Shown: positions 1 to 6,353, numbered from the stretch's first letter. The stretch: 6,581 nucleotides of DNA from an uncultured Ruminococcus sp. (GCA_902773045.1 CACYDE010000332.1:1-6581), one strand, 5' to 3'. Translations and numbers: made by a program. The notes: generated from the letters alone by a model not told the origin.

Positions 1-94
1 AATACGTCAGTATTCCTGCGGCTTCTTCCTTGTCTTGCAAAAATCATCCTCGAAAATCTTTTAAAGGTTTTAATTAGAAATTAGTATTATTTAT

Positions 95-916
95 TCAAGC
101 GAGACCGACAAAAACGGCCGTTATCGCTATAAGTTCTCTGACGTAAAATGTGGGCAGAAGATACCACACACATTCTGCCGGAACACTTCCGTAATTCAGC
201 CCTGCCTCCTTCACAATATTTGACGCCCTGTACTCATGAAAAATATCTGTTACGATCGCCGTATCGGTGCTGAGGTTATTATCCTCAATAATTTTCTTGC
301 TGAATCGGATATTTTCCACTGTATTCACTGCCTTGTCTTCAAGATAGATCCTTTCCGGATCTATTCCCATTTTTACAAGATTGTCATACATACACTGCGC
401 CTCGCTGATGTTCTCATCGTCTCCCTTTCCTCCGGTCACAATGCACGGAACTTCGGGATTTTCACATAAAAAATCATATGCGCTTTCGATTCTCTCCATA
501 AGCATCAATGAAGGACGCTCTCCCCTGACCTGACAGCCAAGAACGATCACCGTGCAGTCCTTTTCCGGAGCAGTCATATCTGCGGAAACGATTAAATGCG
601 TGAGAAAAACAACATAAATTATTCCAATTAAAAACATTATTGGCACTGAGTAAACGATTATTTTTCCGACAATACATTTTTTCAAAAATTCAATTAATTT
701 TACAACTAAAGGATTTCCCCATGTAACAAAAATCATGACGCAGGAAAAGATCATGCCTGTTATATTTCCAATGTTGAGAACTCCTCTGAAAATCGGAAAA
801 AAGAACAAAAGAAACAGAAACAGAAAAATTGTTCCCATCGCTGCAAAGAAAATATTCATGGCGATCCTTCTCCCCGATCTCTTTTTTTCATTCTTCTCAA
901 TTGAATTATTATTCAT
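95..916 (-). CDS. YdcF/SanA-like membrane protein (DUF218 domain)
   Basis: A 273-residue membrane protein with a C-terminal DUF218 (YdcF/SanA/ElyC) domain. The N-terminus is short, charged and Lys/Arg-rich, followed by about three hydrophobic segments (roughly residues 20-45, 51-66 and 86-110). The DUF218 domain covers about residues 120-262. Family-type motifs are visible: VIVLGCQVRGERPS near 124-137, IVTGGKGDDENISEA near 159-173, LEDKAVNTVENI near 192-203 and VTDIFHEYRA near 222-231. DUF218 proteins are linked to envelope barrier or peptidoglycan and lipid-carrier functions in other bacteria, but their biochemical activity is mostly undefined, so no reaction is assigned. I chose the ATG at 916 because AGGTG (923-927) sits 6 nt upstream; an in-frame GTG at 925 would overlap that site. 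The gene lies downstream of rodA in the same direction, separated by a palindrome-rich spacer. I see no convincing promoter of its own and no clear terminator after the stop, so co-transcription with rodA is possible. Confidence 0.88.
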   Translation of the reverse strand: MNNNSIEKNEKKRSGRRIAMNIFFAAMGTIFLFLFLLFFFPIFRGVLNIGNITGMIFSCVMIFVTWGNPLVVKLIEFLKKCIVGKIIVYSVPIMFLIGIIYVVFLTHLIVSADMTAPEKDCTVIVLGCQVRGERPSLMLMERIESAYDFLCENPEVPCIVTGGKGDDENISEAQCMYDNLVKMGIDPERIYLEDKAVNTVENIRFSKKIIEDNNLSTDTAIVTDIFHEYRASNIVKEAGLNYGSVPAECVWYLLPTFYVRELIAITAVFVGLA

Positions 917-947
917 TCCCGTCACCTCTGCTGTTCACAGCAAACCA

Positions 948-1032
948 AATAAACAACCGGACAAGTCCAATGTTCGAGTGGGCGCAGCGTTCACTGCGCT
1001 CGGCGGAAACGTTTTCTTTTGTCCGGTTTATT
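948..1032. repeat. Long imperfect inverted repeat with a nested GC-rich hairpin
   Basis: The left arm has AATAAA (948-953), a 3-nt CAA insertion, then CCGGACAA (957-964). The right arm has TTGTCCGG (1019-1026) running straight into TTTATT (1027-1032). All 14 arm bases pair, with only the 3-nt bulge. Inside the 54-nt loop a second stem, GCGCAG (982-987) with CTGCGC (994-999), closes a 6-nt loop, and the palindrome AAACGTTT lies at 1007-1014. No T-tract follows on either strand, so this is not a classical terminator. It may be an intergenic palindromic repeat, an RNA processing structure or a remnant of a small mobile element. Confidence 0.6.
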
Positions 1033-1045
1033 CGGATTATTTCAG

Positions 1046-1107
1046 GGCAATACCGCACGGAGAAAATTCCTAAGACGCTCCGTCAGGCGGACGTTCGCGG
1101 TATTGCC
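1046..1107. repeat. 11-bp perfect inverted repeat with inner stem, just after rodA stop
   Basis: GGCAATACCGC (1046-1056) is the exact reverse complement of GCGGTATTGCC (1097-1107). An inner stem, ACGGAG (1057-1062) with CTCCGT (1078-1083), continues directly from the left arm and encloses a 15-nt loop. The 13-nt bulge on the right side (1084-1096) runs into the near-palindrome GCGGACGTTCGC. The structure starts about 12 nt past the rodA stop codon. It lacks a following U-run on the minus strand, so it could stabilise the 3' end of the rodA mRNA or weakly attenuate read-through, but it is not a standard terminator. It may belong to a dispersed repeat family. Confidence 0.65.
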
Positions 1108-1119
1108 TTCAGATCATTT

Positions 1120-2280
1120 TTACTCATTTTCATGCGGCTTGATGATAAGCCGCTCGTCACTGCTGTAAATATGAACGCTTTGAACAATTCCCATACACAG
1201 CAGCAATCCAAGCAAAGAAGTTCCTCCGGCACTGAAAAAAGGAAGAGTAACTCCGACCACGGGAAGAAAACCAAGAACCATTCCGATGTTCACCGAAACC
1301 TGAGAAAGGATCAATGCAAAAACACCGATACAGAGATTCTGACCGAATTCATCTCTTGCGTTTGCCGATTTATAAAATATTCTCAGAAGCATAATGAGAA
1401 AAAGCCCGAGAATAATGCAGCAGCCGATGAAACCCAATTCTTCACCAGCAACAGTGAAAATGAAGTCGTTTTCCTGTTCCGGAACTATTCCGTAGCCGAC
1501 TCGCTGACCTTTAAAAAGCCCTTCTCCCGTATAGCCTCCCGACGCAATGGAAAGTTTTCCTTGATACTGCTGCCAGCCGTAAACCGATTTTGAGTTCTCA
1601 TCAAGATCAAGAAGAACTTTGAAACGGCTTCTCTGATCGTCGTTCAGAACACTTGTCCACACGAACGGAGCGCACATTCCGATCGCAATGCCTGTTAGGA
1701 CATAGTATCTGATCTGAACTCCGGCGGCGAATGTCATTATTATAAATATCAAAGCAAAAATCAATGCCGAACCGTCGTCGCCCTGGAGGTGTATCAGCAT
1801 AACAGGGATAGCTCCGTGGACAGCCAGAAGACAAACTTCCTTAAAAGATTTTATATTCCCTTTTTTGGTTATATGACCTATATGAGCGGAAAGAGTGACG
1901 ATAAAGCATATTTTCACTATTTCCGACGGCTGAAGAGAATATCCGCCGAGATTTATCCATGCAGTATCGTCGGTTCCTTCAACGCGTATTCCAAAAAGGA
2001 ATACAACAGCGATCAGCCCCAGTCCCACCAACGCTGCTAACCACCATAGCTTTTCAAGATACTTGTAATCGAAGCATGAAAGAATTATCGCTCCGATCAG
2101 TCCTATGACAAGCGCCGCAGTTTGCGTTTTTAAGTAATTATATTCTCCTGCCCGCTGCATACTGGCTATCAGAAGCAGGCTTAATGTGTTGAGTGCAATA
2201 ATTATAAGCCATAAAAACTTGTCGGTGTATTGAAAATAGTCTGATATTTTTCCATAAATATTTTTCAATAAAGTTCTCAT
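1120..2280 (-). CDS. rodA: SEDS-family peptidoglycan glycosyltransferase, RodA-like
   Basis: A 386-residue, roughly ten-pass membrane protein of the FtsW/RodA/SpoVE (SEDS) family, close to the usual length. SEDS proteins polymerise lipid II into glycan strands at the outer face of the membrane with a class B penicillin-binding protein partner. Visible hallmarks are AWINLGGYSLQPSE (about 107-120), with the conserved Trp near 108; VPEQENDFIFTVAGEELGFIG (about 266-286), whose Asp near 272 aligns with the catalytic Asp of RodA/FtsW; and the PVVGVTLPFFSAGGTSLL signature (about 340-357). RodA is preferred over FtsW from the general look of these blocks; this is not certain, and SpoVE is also possible. 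The ATG at 2280 is chosen because GGAGG (2287-2291) lies 6 nt upstream; the adjacent TTG at 2283 would be only 3 nt from it. Transcription is likely from the promoter at 2323-2351. No PBP, mreBCD or sporulation gene is next to it here. Confidence 0.93.
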   Translation of the reverse strand: MRTLLKNIYGKISDYFQYTDKFLWLIIIALNTLSLLLIASMQRAGEYNYLKTQTAALVIGLIGAIILSCFDYKYLEKLWWLAALVGLGLIAVVFLFGIRVEGTDDTAWINLGGYSLQPSEIVKICFIVTLSAHIGHITKKGNIKSFKEVCLLAVHGAIPVMLIHLQGDDGSALIFALIFIIMTFAAGVQIRYYVLTGIAIGMCAPFVWTSVLNDDQRSRFKVLLDLDENSKSVYGWQQYQGKLSIASGGYTGEGLFKGQRVGYGIVPEQENDFIFTVAGEELGFIGCCIILGLFLIMLLRIFYKSANARDEFGQNLCIGVFALILSQVSVNIGMVLGFLPVVGVTLPFFSAGGTSLLGLLLCMGIVQSVHIYSSDERLIIKPHENE

Positions 2281-2322
2281 CAACAGCCTCCTAATATTAA
2301 TTTCAAACCGATCCTCTAACTA

Positions 2323-2351
2323 ATTATATAAAATAAACATTGAGTTATCAA
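2323..2351 (-). promoter_or_regulatory. Sigma-A type promoter for rodA
   Basis: Read on the minus strand, TTGATA (2351-2346) and a perfect TATAAT (2328-2323) are separated by exactly 17 nt in an AT-rich region. Transcription would start near 2316, giving a leader of roughly 35 nt before the rodA ATG. The -35 differs from consensus at one position. This is a sequence match only. Confidence 0.72.
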
Positions 2352-2482
2352 GAGAAAAAATAAAAAAATTGTAATATTTTAAAAAAGTATCCGCTTTTTC
2401 GAAATTTTATACTGATTTCCGATCAAGCCAAGGCTGCGCGATACTTCCGTGAATTTTCAAAACGGCTCGAAAGGGTGTGTTG

Positions 2483-2514
2483 AAAAAGGGGACGCTTTCT
2501 GCCAAAGCGCCCCC
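2483..2514 (-). terminator. Rho-independent terminator ending the five-gene operon
   Basis: On the minus strand a stem of 11 pairs (2514-2504 with 2498-2488, including one G-U pair) closes a 5-nt loop and is followed at once by TTTTT (2487-2483). It begins about 40 nt beyond the stop of the CPBP protease gene, and the rodA promoter lies further downstream. It therefore separates the ABC operon from the rodA unit. Confidence 0.85.
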
Positions 2515-2553
2515 TAAACAAATGAACTATTTTCAAAATCCGATTTTCACGGC

Positions 2554-3426
2554 TCAAACCGTTTTTCTTTTTCCGAACTTCAATATCAGAATCCCTGCTA
2601 TGATAGACACAACCGATATCACAGAGATCATAACAGCAGGATAAACCATCGAATTACTCGGAGTAAAATTCTCCGACACAACGTAAGTAAATATCATTCC
2701 CGAAACAGCACCGGTTGTATTATTAAATGTGATATGTCCGAGTGCTGCGGGAAGAACGGAATCTGTTGCCTTCACGAGCGCCGTCAGGAACGACCCCAAG
2801 AATGCGCAGGATATGCACATCATCACAAATCCCACATAAGGGTAGCCACTGTAATCCGTTCCGAAATTGTGTCCGCAAACTATCAGCGGTGCGTGCCACA
2901 AGCCCCAGATAATTCCACTGACTGCGATTGCCGCAGAGAACGGCATTTTTTCTTCAAGCTTTGGAGTAAGGTACGCTCTCCAGCCAAACTCCTCTCCAAA
3001 CCCAAGTATTACTCCAAAAAAGCTTACTCCGACGCAATATAAAGCCGTTGCGGCGACTCTTATATGGTCTGTCTTTGTGAAAACATCAATGATCGAACAA
3101 TCCGGCAAAAATGACGCAGCGAAAGCAAGAGCCGTAAAATATCCGCTTACTATCGGAAAGCAAAGTGCGATTACGATGTACCTTACATTCCCCTTAAAAC
3201 GCAGTTTAAATTTGCAGTCCTCAAAGCCTTCTTTTGTAATAATTCTTGTCAGGATATTGGCGATCGCAGGCGCAAGCATACCAAGCGCACACACAGGACT
3301 GTAAAAAGCTCCATCTGTAGTTTTACCGTATATCGCAATATATATGAACAAGAGTATCCACGGCGGTATGAACGCTAAAGCAAGAAAAAGTACGATTCGG
3401 CGAGCCGTCATTTTATCACTTTTCAT
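2554..3426 (-). CDS. CPBP family intramembrane metalloprotease (CAAX/Abi type)
   Basis: A 290-residue polytopic membrane protein of the CPBP (CAAX protease and bacteriocin-processing, Abi) family. Motif 1 is GFGEEFGWRAYL, with the paired glutamates near 145-146 and Arg near 150. Motif 2 is GIIWGLWHAP, with His near 178. Motif 3 is LGHITFNN, with His near 231 and Asn near 235. These are the expected metal-binding and catalytic positions of glutamate intramembrane proteases, so the enzyme looks intact. About seven or eight hydrophobic segments surround them. Family members cleave prenylated proteins or act in bacteriocin maturation and self-immunity; the substrate here is unknown. The ATG at 3426 is chosen because GGAGG (3435-3439) lies 8 nt upstream, although the frame stays open to 3468. 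It overlaps the preceding permease gene by 11 bp and is the last gene before the operon's terminator, which implies joint expression with the ABC transporter. Confidence 0.92.
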   Translation of the reverse strand: MKSDKMTARRIVLFLALAFIPPWILLFIYIAIYGKTTDGAFYSPVCALGMLAPAIANILTRIITKEGFEDCKFKLRFKGNVRYIVIALCFPIVSGYFTALAFAASFLPDCSIIDVFTKTDHIRVAATALYCVGVSFFGVILGFGEEFGWRAYLTPKLEEKMPFSAAIAVSGIIWGLWHAPLIVCGHNFGTDYSGYPYVGFVMMCISCAFLGSFLTALVKATDSVLPAALGHITFNNTTGAVSGMIFTYVVSENFTPSNSMVYPAVMISVISVVSIIAGILILKFGKRKTV

Positions 3427-4117
3427 AATACTCGCCTCCGTGTAAATATAATCTGCATGATATCTCAAATGAAATATAATAAAGGATCAAAGCACAAGCT
3501 GGCGTCAGCAGGATAAAATATGATCCTTTGTCGGTCAGGAATTGCTGCGCTTTCAAAAGTATTTCCTCGGTCGAACCGAATATCGACAGATCGCCGAACA
3601 GACTATACACGATAAATCCAAAAACAAGAACAAGCATAACGATCATTCGTATCGTATTGCCGTACTTGCTTCCGAAAGCCACCATAAACGGCGACTCAAC
3701 TGCACGGTAGATCATTTGAAAAAACATCATAAGCTGCAGCGCCATACAGTACATATCGGCGTTTATCCCGGTCATAGCTGCCGCAAGCTCAAAGAGCAGT
3801 TCAAGATATGTAAAAACCGATACCATCAAAAAAAAGTTGAACAAATATTTCGAGCCGATCTGCTTTCTTACTCCATTTTCGGAGGAGGCGATAAACGAAA
3901 GCCACTTTTTTGTTTCATCGTTTTCAAAGCTGCCTTGTTCAAACATTCCTGCCACGAGGATAATACACACCGCAGCCAATATCATCATAACACCGATATA
4001 CTCGTCTTTTGTCGCGGCGTCCGAGATCACCATGATAGTAAAAAGAGCTGCGATGGGAAGTATGAGAAGAAGATGATTTTTTCGTGTGACAAGCTCTTTA
4101 TATACAAGACCGAACAT
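3416..4117 (-). CDS. ABC-2 type transporter membrane subunit (second permease)
   Basis: A 233-residue membrane protein with about six hydrophobic segments (near 15-32, 41-58, 92-115, 122-140, 154-174 and 200-218). It starts MFGLVYKEL, the short cytoplasmic lead-in common to ABC-2 permeases. The first loop carries FENDETKKWLSFIASSENGVRKQIGSKYLF (in two parts, near 64-93), matching the pattern of ABC-2 permeases of the PF13346 kind, where an acidic/aromatic stretch is followed by a basic residue and a K-Y-L entry to the third helix. It should pair with the permease encoded immediately upstream and the ATPase two genes upstream to form a heteromeric exporter; the cargo is not evident. Its ATG shares one base with the upstream stop (TGATG), with AAGGAGG (4126-4132) 8 nt before it, so translational coupling is expected. 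Confidence 0.85.
   Translation of the reverse strand: MFGLVYKELVTRKNHLLLILPIAALFTIMVISDAATKDEYIGVMMILAAVCIILVAGMFEQGSFENDETKKWLSFIASSENGVRKQIGSKYLFNFFLMVSVFTYLELLFELAAAMTGINADMYCMALQLMMFFQMIYRAVESPFMVAFGSKYGNTIRMIVMLVLVFGFIVYSLFGDLSIFGSTEEILLKAQQFLTDKGSYFILLTPACALILYYISFEISCRLYLHGGEYYEK
3435..3439 (-). promoter_or_regulatory. Ribosome binding site fixing the CPBP protease start
   Basis: GGAGG on the minus strand lies 8 nt before the ATG at 3426 and inside the 3' end of the upstream permease gene. It argues against the longer in-frame start at 3468, which would add 14 residues that do not look like part of the family. Confidence 0.75.
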
Positions 4118-4854
4118 CAGCCTTCCCTCCTTTCAAGCAGCTTTGAACCAACAAATATGTTCAGAAGCACCCCTGAAACAAATAATACAACGCATAACGG
4201 CTGAACATATTTTAACATAGGCGCAAGCTCCAGCCGAAGCAAATCGAGAATATCAATATCGGTTCTGCCGTTATATTTTTCCATCAGCCCCATAAGAAAC
4301 GGCGTATATGCTACAGCCAAAAGAGTGACTGCAGTCACAAGTATCGCTTCAAATGCTTTCTTGTTCTTGGCAATTGTCGAAATAAACAGCATCAATAAGT
4401 TAATAACACAGAAGAAAACCGTCATCTTAAATAATACTGATACAGATGAAAATGCAATCCCTTCGCCGCCTACAGTGCCAAGCAGAGCAAGATACAATGT
4501 ATTAACAGCAAATACACCCGTCTCAAATATCAACAGCGTTATTACTTTTACTCCGATCAGATAATTCAAGCTATATGAAGTCGTTTTACAAAACCGCAAA
4601 AAACCCGAATCAATGTCATCATACATAGTTACAGACGGATTATAAGAAAACGCAAGCACGACTAAGGGTAAATACCGCAAAATCCATAGATTATCAATAA
4701 GATGGCCTCGCCACTCCGTGTCATCTGCAATATTCCCGTACTCCATGCTCAGCCGTACAAGAATACAGAGTACAGTAAATATTGCAAATATACTACCTGT
4801 CATGAAAGCCTGTTTTCTGGAAAGCGTGATCTCCTTGTATATCATTCCCTTCAA
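4117..4854 (-). CDS. ABC-2 type transporter membrane subunit (first permease)
   Basis: About 245 residues with roughly six hydrophobic segments (near 17-35, 59-75, 102-127, 140-160, 167-189 and 217-235), the architecture of an ABC-2 permease. It opens with MKGMIYKEITLSRK, the typical short cytoplasmic lead-in, and has an acidic loop after the second helix (YDDIDSGFLRFCKTT). Sequence identity to the next permease is low to the eye, so the pair is heteromeric rather than a recent duplication. The start is a judgement: TTG at 4854 gives the classic 4-bp TTGA overlap with the ATPase stop and leaves 10 nt to AAGGAG (4865-4870). The GTG at 4863 is only 1 nt from that site, and the ATG at 4845 is 19 nt away. 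The substrate cannot be inferred. Its role is to form the membrane channel with the second permease, driven by the ATPase encoded upstream. Confidence 0.84.
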   Translation of the reverse strand: MKGMIYKEITLSRKQAFMTGSIFAIFTVLCILVRLSMEYGNIADDTEWRGHLIDNLWILRYLPLVVLAFSYNPSVTMYDDIDSGFLRFCKTTSYSLNYLIGVKVITLLIFETGVFAVNTLYLALLGTVGGEGIAFSSVSVLFKMTVFFCVINLLMLFISTIAKNKKAFEAILVTAVTLLAVAYTPFLMGLMEKYNGRTDIDILDLLRLELAPMLKYVQPLCVVLFVSGVLLNIFVGSKLLERREG

Positions 4855-5720
4855 GATGTCCACTCTCCTTTATCTCTGCGAACATAAAAGAGCATGATCT
4901 CTTCAAGAGTAGTGCTGTCGATAGTTATACCCGAATATTTTTTCTCGCAAAGCTTTCTGTCCGCAGCAAGTGCCTCAACGCCGAAATCGCTGACGTGGGC
5001 GCTTATAATATCATTTTTGTCGATGTCTTTCAGATCGGACTTTTTGCATTTTATGACAGCATGAGATTCAACTATATCGTCCTTTACGCCTGTCAGAAGT
5101 ATTTTCCCTTTGTCAATAAATGTCACGCAGTCGGCGATTTTTTCAAGGTCGGAGGTAATATGCGAGGAAAGCAGGATAGAATTGGAATCGTCCTGCAAAT
5201 ATTCAAGGAAGATGTCAAGTATCTCGTTTCTCACAACGGGATCGAGACCGGTCGTAGCCTCGTCCATTATCAGCAGCTTTGCATGATGAGAAAGCGCGGT
5301 GGCGATCTGGAGTTTCATTCGCATACCCTTTGAGAGCTGACCTATCTTTTTCTTTCTCGGCAGATTGAAACGATCAAGATACTCTGAATACACGGCTTTA
5401 TCCCACTGTGAGAAAACATCGGCAAGCACAGTTGATAGCTGAGCCGCCGTAAGCTGATTGTGAAACGGAATGTCATCAAATACAGCGGCTATCTGTGATT
5501 TCACCTCGTTCTCACATTCAATATTGTCAAGACCAAGCATTTTTATGCTGCCGCTGTCGCGTTTTATCAGTCCGAGCAGAAGCCTTATCGTGGTAGTTTT
5601 TCCGGCTCCATTCTGACCAATAAAGCCCATGATGCTGCCCTGCGGTACGTTAAAGCTGATATTATCAAGCTTAAATCCGTCATAAGACTTTGTAAGATCG
5701 CTGATCTCAATAGCGTTCAT
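4851..5720 (-). CDS. ABC transporter ATP-binding protein (BcrA/YtrB-like)
   Basis: A 289-residue cytoplasmic ATPase that should power the two ABC-2 permeases encoded after it. Walker A is GQNGAGKTT (35-43), the ABC signature is LSKGM (129-133), Walker B is LLIMDE (149-154) followed by the D-loop GLDP, and the switch His is in LLSSH (near 187), so all catalytic elements are present. The usual Q-loop region reads AAVFDDIPFHNQL (78-90): the glutamine expected near its start is not obvious and an FDD sequence stands there, a pattern I associate with this ytrB-like branch. The C-terminal 85 residues after the nucleotide-binding domain are a short accessory region, as in BcrA-type ATPases of antimicrobial-peptide exporters. 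The ATG at 5720 follows the repressor stop by 2 nt, with GGGAG (5731-5735) 10 nt upstream. Its own stop overlaps the next start by 4 bp. Confidence 0.94.
   Translation of the reverse strand: MNAIEISDLTKSYDGFKLDNISFNVPQGSIMGFIGQNGAGKTTTIRLLLGLIKRDSGSIKMLGLDNIECENEVKSQIAAVFDDIPFHNQLTAAQLSTVLADVFSQWDKAVYSEYLDRFNLPRKKKIGQLSKGMRMKLQIATALSHHAKLLIMDEATTGLDPVVRNEILDIFLEYLQDDSNSILLSSHITSDLEKIADCVTFIDKGKILLTGVKDDIVESHAVIKCKKSDLKDIDKNDIISAHVSDFGVEALAADRKLCEKKYSGITIDSTTLEEIMLFYVRRDKGEWTS
4865..4870 (-). promoter_or_regulatory. Ribosome binding site deciding the first permease start
   Basis: AAGGAG on the minus strand lies within the end of the ATPase gene, 10 nt before the TTG at 4854. Spacing favours that TTG over the GTG at 4863, which nearly abuts the site. 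Confidence 0.55.
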
Positions 5721-5722
5721 AA

Positions 5723-6100
5723 TTATTCATCTCCCTCATACAACATTTGTAAAATTTGTGACAGCTCCTCAAACGAGATGCTGCACAGCTTAGCTTTATC
5801 GACCGCCTGTGAAAGGCTCTGCTCGATCTGCCTTAAGTTTTCTTCACGAAAAAGCTCCTTATTCTGCCTTGAGACGAACGAACCTTTTCCTGTGAATGAT
5901 TCAATGAAACCGTCACGTTCCAGTTCTTCGTATGCGCGCTTTGTCGTGATGATACTTATGCGAAGCTGCTGAGCAAGCGCTCTCATTGACGGAAGCGGAT
6001 CACCCTCATTAAGCTCGCCGCTCATGATCTGTTCTTTGATCTGGGAAGTGATCTGCTCGTAGATCGGCTTTCCCGAAGCGTTTGAAATAATAATATCCAT
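5723..6100 (-). CDS. GntR family transcriptional regulator, YtrA-like
   Basis: A 125-residue regulator made of an N-terminal GntR winged helix-turn-helix and a short helical tail. The GntR pattern is clear: PIYEQITSQIKEQIMSGEL (12-30), the DPLPSMRALAQQL helix-turn-helix entry (34-46), then TTKRAYEELERDGFIESFTGKGSFV (52-76, in two parts), ending with the wing. The tail (about 80-125) is too small for a FadR, HutC or MocR effector domain, which fits the YtrA subfamily. Such regulators usually repress an operon of their own gene plus an ABC transporter, responding to cell-wall antibiotics or other envelope stress in known cases. The ATG at 6100 is chosen because AGGAG (6107-6111) lies 6 nt upstream; the frame stays open to 6166, but that stretch holds the promoter and operator. 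It is the first gene of the five-gene operon and probably autoregulatory. Confidence 0.94.
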   Translation of the reverse strand: MDIIISNASGKPIYEQITSQIKEQIMSGELNEGDPLPSMRALAQQLRISIITTKRAYEELERDGFIESFTGKGSFVSRQNKELFREENLRQIEQSLSQAVDKAKLCSISFEELSQILQMLYEGDE

Positions 6101-6113
6101 TGCGTTCTCCTGA

Positions 6114-6134
6114 GTGTATATATACATTATACAC
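6114..6134. promoter_or_regulatory. Likely operator for the GntR/YtrA-like repressor
   Basis: GTGTATA (6114-6120) and TATACAC (6128-6134) form a perfect 7-bp inverted repeat around a 7-nt spacer. Within it TGTATATATACA (6115-6126) is itself a perfect 12-bp palindrome. The site begins right after the -10 box and covers the expected transcription start, a position where bound repressor would block initiation. Short GTGTA/TACAC-type inverted repeats suit a dimeric GntR protein, but assignment to this regulator is inference from position. Confidence 0.7.
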
Positions 6135-6163
6135 ATTATATCAGGTATAAAAAGAAATGTCAA
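6135..6163 (-). promoter_or_regulatory. Perfect-consensus sigma-A promoter of the ABC operon
   Basis: On the minus strand TTGACA (6163-6158) and TATAAT (6140-6135) are separated by exactly 17 nt, and the base triplet before the -10 is TGA, giving an extended -10. Every consensus position matches. Transcription would begin near 6128, about 28 nt before the repressor ATG. A promoter this strong fits a unit held in check by a repressor. A second TATAAT (6133-6128) overlaps the likely start site and is probably incidental. Confidence 0.88.
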
Positions 6164-6320
6164 CATTAAAAATCAAGCAAATTTAAAAATTATAAACTAA
6201 AACTTCCCATACTCGGAATTACAATAAATGCAAAGTCTATCGTGAGTTGTCGATGTAAAGAATAGTTTTCGCTATCGAATCCAAGCCTGTTTTTCAATCA
6301 AAGTTATTTTCGTCACCCAT

Positions 6321-6353
6321 ACCCCCTTTCCCTCAAGGAAAAGGGAGGTTTTT
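6321..6353 (+). terminator. Terminator-like stem on the plus strand
   Basis: A C-rich arm (6321-6331) can pair with a G-rich arm (6337-6349), with two single-A bulges (6342 and 6346) and a 5-nt loop, followed by a T-run (6349-6353). This resembles a plus-strand rho-independent terminator, but no plus-strand gene is visible upstream of it in this window. It directly abuts the left end of the element at 6354-6481 and might belong to it. Confidence 0.35.

Noticed and set aside
1..48. Start of a minus-strand gene running off the left edge (ATG near 46)
   Set aside because: Only about 15 codons are visible, and the GAGG preceding the ATG touches it, which is too close for a ribosome binding site.
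829..1593. Plus-strand open frame of about 254 codons across the rodA end and the spacer
   Set aside because: It lies opposite the well-supported rodA and ydcF-like genes, runs through the palindromic spacer, and its translation is rich in Ser, Lys, Asn and Arg with no recognisable domain. It is a shadow frame.
2867..3304. Plus-strand open frame opposite the CPBP protease
   Set aside because: The minus-strand frame carries all CPBP catalytic motifs; this one shows none and is a shadow.
3542..4204. Plus-strand open frame of about 220 codons opposite the permease genes
   Set aside because: The composition is rich in His, Lys and Ser, as expected for the complement of hydrophobic membrane-protein codons. 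There is no domain and no suitable ribosome binding site, and the minus strand is clearly coding.
6101..6166. N-terminal extension of the GntR regulator to a start at 6166
   Set aside because: The extension would be encoded by the -10, the -35 and the operator, and the ATG at 6100 has a well-placed AGGAG. The short form begins exactly as GntR proteins of this group do.
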